Assembly (NCBI RefSeq): GCF_051131705.1
Contig: NZ_CP180316.1
Span: 1,736,001 to 1,800,000 of the forward strand
Source of the DNA: Arthrobacter_M sp030063245
GTDB lineage: Bacteria; Actinomycetota; Actinomycetes; Actinomycetales; Micrococcaceae
DNA: 64,000 nt
Direction: 5' to 3'
The notes under the pieces were generated by a model. It was not told where the DNA came from. It did no database searches and saw only the letters and a program-made list of their open reading frames with translations. The translations under genes were made by a program, and so were the position numbers. Shown piece by piece: positions 61,329 through 64,000 of the stretch (within the stretch, counting starts at the first letter, position 1; each line of letters begins with the position of its first letter).

Positions 61329-61966
61329 GCACCAAACTCAGCAAGGAACAGCTCGCCCAATTGGTGGCCGGCGACATTGCGGCCGGATCGTATGTGAACC
61401 TCGGCATCGGGCAGCCCACACTGGTGTCCAACTACCTCACGGCGGAGCAAAACATCACCCTGCACACGGAAAACGGCATGCTCGGCATGGGACCGGTGGC
61501 AGTGGGGGACGAGATCGATGAGGACCTGATCAATGCCGGCAAGATCCCCGTCACGGAGCTCCCCGGCGCATCGTACTTCCACCACGCCGACTCCTTCGCC
61601 ATCATGCGCGGCGGCCACCTGGACGTCTGTGTCCTGGGCGCCTTCCAGGTCTCCGCGACCGGCGATCTGGCGAACTGGCACACCGGCGCGCCCGACGCAA
61701 TTCCCGCCGTGGGCGGCGCCATGGATCTGGCCACCGGAGCCAAGGAGGTCTACGTGATGATGTCCCTGTTTACCAAGGACGGAAAATCCAAGCTCGTCCC
61801 CGAGTGCAGCTATCCGCTCACGGGAGTGGGCTGCGTGACCCGCGTCTACACCAACGAGGCGGTTTTCCTGATCGGACCCGACGGCGTGCGCGTCCGGGAG
61901 ACCTACGGCATGTCATTTGAGGAGCTGGCGGCCCGGATGGATACACCCCTGCTGAGCTCCGTCTGA
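61325..61966 (+). CDS. pcaJ: 3-oxoadipate CoA-transferase subunit B
   Basis: A 213-residue beta subunit. Catalytic Glu49 is in TENGMLGMGP. GIGQPTLVSNYLTAE and GASYFHHADSFAIMRGGHLD VCVLGAFQVS are conserved. It starts at GTG 61325 overlapping the pcaI stop. With PcaI it forms the CoA-transferase before the thiolase step. Last gene of the pca cluster. Confidence 0.94.
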   Translation: MSTKLSKEQLAQLVAGDIAAGSYVNLGIGQPTLVSNYLTAEQNITLHTENGMLGMGPVAVGDEIDEDLINAGKIPVTELPGASYFHHADSFAIMRGGHLDVCVLGAFQVSATGDLANWHTGAPDAIPAVGGAMDLATGAKEVYVMMSLFTKDGKSKLVPECSYPLTGVGCVTRVYTNEAVFLIGPDGVRVRETYGMSFEELAARMDTPLLSSV

Positions 61967-62259
61967 CGAGTCTGCAGCGGCGGGCTGCGACGAACGGTGA
62001 AGTGCGACGGCGGCGCCAAGGTGCGCCCGACGGGCGCCTTGAACGGGTGGTAACCAGAAATGCCGGGCAGCCGCGGGAAGCGGCCGCTCCGTACCTGCAC
62101 GATATCCTCGTTGTAGCCGTCATCCCCGTTGTAGCCGTCGGTCTGCAGGCGACGACAGGGGGGGTTCAAGGCGCAGTCTGGTTTCGTGTCCTCTGTCATC
62201 CGGAAACGAATAGACTCAGGGCGCTGGAGCACCCTACTACCGGACGGAAGGATTTTCGA
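61967..62259. other. Intergenic region with a short direct repeat
   Basis: 293 bp without a supported gene. CGTTGTAGCCGTC occurs twice (near 62108 and 62126), making an 18-bp period. A frame is open upstream of the ubiB start but lacks UbiB-like sequence. Confidence 0.45.
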
Positions 62260-63912
62260 GTGAGCAACCATTTGAATCGGTATCGCTTCATTGCGGAGAC
62301 TTTTTCACGCCACGGGTTGGCGTTCCTGCTTGGCGTCAGCGGAATTCAGAAATGGCTTCCGACCACCCCTGAAAACGCACCGGAATTGACTGCACGGGTC
62401 ACGCCGCCTGAACATGTACGGTTGGCCCTTGAAGAGCTGGGACCCGTTTTTGTTAAACTGGGCCAGACCCTTTCGACCCGACCCGACCTTGTGCCCCCGG
62501 CCTACCAACTGGAACTGGCCAAGTTGCAGGACTCTGCGCCTGCCGTTTCCGCTGACGTCATTGAAGACCTTATCCGGCAGGAATTGGGCAAGGGCACCGC
62601 AGAACTTTTCGCGGTGTTTGACCGGGTCCCTTTGGCCTCGGCCTCCATCGGACAGGCCCATGCCGCATCCTTAGCCGACGGCTCCGAACTGGTGGTCAAG
62701 GTCCGCCGCCCAGGCGTCGTCGTACAGGTCGAGGAAGACCTGGAAATCCTCCAGAACCTTGCGGTGCAAGCGGGCCGGCACTGGGAAGCTGCCGCGGACT
62801 ATGACCTTCCAGGGATTGCCTCCGAATTCGCACAAACCCTGCGCGCTGAACTGGACTATCTGCAGGAAGGACGCAACGCGGAGCGCTTCGCCAGGAACTT
62901 CGCTGACGATGCGGGTATCAACATCCCCGCCATCTTCTGGGACACGACGACGACCCGGGTGCTGACCATGGAACGTATCCGCGGCATCAAGGTCAATGAC
63001 CTGCCGGCGTTGGACGCCGCCGGCATCGACCGGCGTGAACTCGCTACCCGGGCGGCCGGAACAGCCGCGAAGATGATTTTTGACGATGGTTTCTTCCATG
63101 CCGATCCGCACCCGGGAAACCTCTTCATCCGCCCCGGTGGGACGATCGGGCTGATCGATTTCGGAATGGTTGGAAACGTGGATGCCGAACTGCGTGAGCA
63201 GCTGGGGAATCTCCTGGAGGCACTCGTTTCAAAAGACGCGGACAAAGTTGCCAATGCCCTGCAGGCGATGACCGCGAGGAGGTCAGCAACGGATCCGGCC
63301 CTGCTGAAGGCAGACCTTATTCCCGTGATAAGGCTCTACGCCGACTGCGGCTTGGCAGAAATTCCCGTCGGCCGCGTGATCACCGAAGCACTCGCCATCC
63401 TGCGCAGGCACCACCTCCAGTTACCGCGGGAGATGGCCCTGCTGATGAAAATGATCGTTATGACTGAGGGTATGGGCGTACTACTTGATCCCGGGTTTAA
63501 GTTGGCAGAGGCGCTGGAACCGCACATACAGCGTTTGGCTCTCGAGCGATTCTCCCCGGCTGCGCTTGCCCGGCGCCTGGGCATGGCAGGCTCCGAGGCA
63601 GTCCAGCTCGGCCTTGAGCTGCCTCAACAGCTTCGCCGGTTTTTTTCGCTGGTGGATCGAACCGGTGTCGAGGTCCACCTCCGGGCCGCTGAACTCGAAC
63701 CGCTCGTCGCACGTCTGGAACGAATGGGCAATCGGGTCGTAGTCGCCATGATCGCCGCAGCGCTTATCCGTGGTGTGGGAGAAATCAGTACCGGTGACAG
63801 CCTGCGCTGGCAGAAGTGGCAAGGGCCGTTGATAGGTTCCGGACTGGGGGCTGTGGGCAGCCTCGGCACCTACCTCGCGTGGACAGCCCGGCGTCGACGC
63901 AGGTCCCCCTGA
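62260..63912 (+). CDS. UbiB/ABC1-family kinase-like protein
   Basis: A 550-residue protein. The KxGQ motif is in GPVFVKLGQTLSTRPDLVPP AY; SIGQAHAASLADGSELVVKV RRPG holds the Ala-rich loop and the lysine; FHADPHPGNLFIRPGG is the catalytic loop and GLIDFGMVG the DFG-like metal site. A C-terminal membrane part (VVVAMIAAALIRGVG and LIGSGLGAVGSLGTYLAW) ends in a very basic tail. Family members help quinone synthesis or lipid transport as ATP-binding atypical kinases. GTG 62260 precedes MSNHLNRYRFIAETFSRHG, the conserved start. Confidence 0.93.
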   Translation: MSNHLNRYRFIAETFSRHGLAFLLGVSGIQKWLPTTPENAPELTARVTPPEHVRLALEELGPVFVKLGQTLSTRPDLVPPAYQLELAKLQDSAPAVSADVIEDLIRQELGKGTAELFAVFDRVPLASASIGQAHAASLADGSELVVKVRRPGVVVQVEEDLEILQNLAVQAGRHWEAAADYDLPGIASEFAQTLRAELDYLQEGRNAERFARNFADDAGINIPAIFWDTTTTRVLTMERIRGIKVNDLPALDAAGIDRRELATRAAGTAAKMIFDDGFFHADPHPGNLFIRPGGTIGLIDFGMVGNVDAELREQLGNLLEALVSKDADKVANALQAMTARRSATDPALLKADLIPVIRLYADCGLAEIPVGRVITEALAILRRHHLQLPREMALLMKMIVMTEGMGVLLDPGFKLAEALEPHIQRLALERFSPAALARRLGMAGSEAVQLGLELPQQLRRFFSLVDRTGVEVHLRAAELEPLVARLERMGNRVVVAMIAAALIRGVGEISTGDSLRWQKWQGPLIGSGLGAVGSLGTYLAWTARRRRRSP

Positions 63913-64000
63913 CCACGGCGCGGTCCGGGCACCTGTCCATGCGGGCACATGTTGGGCATCCCGGCAGCCTGCCAACAAAACGAAGCGCGTTTATTCGGAC
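63913..64000. other. End of window
   Basis: 88 bp after ubiB with no gene or clear terminator. Confidence 0.5.

Noticed and set aside
1..64000. General poor sequence quality as the cause of all frameshifts
   Set aside because: Many long genes (VWA, HrpB, UbiB, the pca cluster, both ISL3 transposases, the RIT trio) are fully intact, while the broken genes cluster in the accessory part and often also carry deletions or lost catalytic residues. A few single-base cases such as the AI-2E permease could still be errors.

Overview
This 64 kb window is high-GC DNA with actinobacterial gene families (SCO1664 family, MSMEG_4193-type phosphomutase, EspR-like regulator, AfsA-like protein). The pobA-pca gene order and the relatives I recognise suggest an Arthrobacter-like member of the Micrococcaceae. 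That assignment is inference; no rRNA or other taxonomic marker is present.

Layout. Positions 1-3.9 kb hold a ClC chloride channel (cut by the window edge) divergent from a MarR regulator, a broken SCO1-like gene, a DUF4396-like fragment and an intact cation/proton antiporter. At 3.9-5.9 kb a complete ISL3-family insertion sequence (4239-5675, 8-bp duplication GCAAAATT) sits beside older transposase debris. At 6.1-8.1 kb a TetR gene faces a SnoaL-like gene and an NAD(P)-binding reductase across a palindromic operator. From 8.5 to 15.3 kb nearly every gene is decayed: an EspR-like regulator, an HTH regulator, an amino-acid ABC transporter, a toxin-antitoxin pair, an IS701 transposase, DUF72 and DUF1360 genes. 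Positions 15.3-20.8 kb return to intact genes: Nudix, SCO1664 protein, phosphomutase, and a MoxR/ChlI AAA+ ATPase with a VWA partner, the last two separated by a GGAATA hexanucleotide repeat.

The most striking structure spans 21.1-33.9 kb. A ROK-family gene has been cut in two by an 11.8 kb Tn3-family transposon (21568-33385) flanked by the 5-bp duplication TGGGT; joining the flanks across one copy restores the ROK reading frame. The transposon contains an IS21-family element (21945-27881), and that element's istB is cut by a recombinase-in-trio (RIT) element (22279-25667) with 107-bp terminal inverted repeats and three overlapping tyrosine recombinase genes. A 32-bp perfect palindrome abuts the RIT element's left edge. 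The transposon also carries one secreted protein of unknown function, an intact serine resolvase and a broken Tn3 transposase.

Positions 33.9-39.3 kb hold broken AHSA1 and VOC genes, a second complete ISL3-family element (35084-36570, duplication GATTTACG), and a cassette of a saccharopine-dehydrogenase-like oxidoreductase, a TetR regulator and an AfsA-like protein that may make or sense a butyrolactone-type signal. A 19-bp tRNA-3'-end-like sequence occurs in the same orientation at 8536 and 39910 and may mark the ends of an island. Positions 40-49.9 kb contain a drug-type MFS exporter, a PAP2 phosphatase, a CaCA antiporter, a frameshifted AI-2E-type permease, a VOC protein, a 5'-3' exonuclease-like protein and an Fe(II)/2-oxoglutarate oxygenase.

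From 50 kb to the end the window is intact core sequence: HrpB-type helicase, then a complete 4-hydroxybenzoate/protocatechuate catabolic cluster (IclR regulator, pobA, pcaH, pcaG, pcaB, pcaD, pcaC, pcaF, pcaI, pcaJ) converting 4-hydroxybenzoate to succinyl-CoA and acetyl-CoA, then a UbiB/ABC1 kinase-like protein. The intact state of these long genes argues that the frameshifts in the accessory half are genuine decay and not poor sequence quality.
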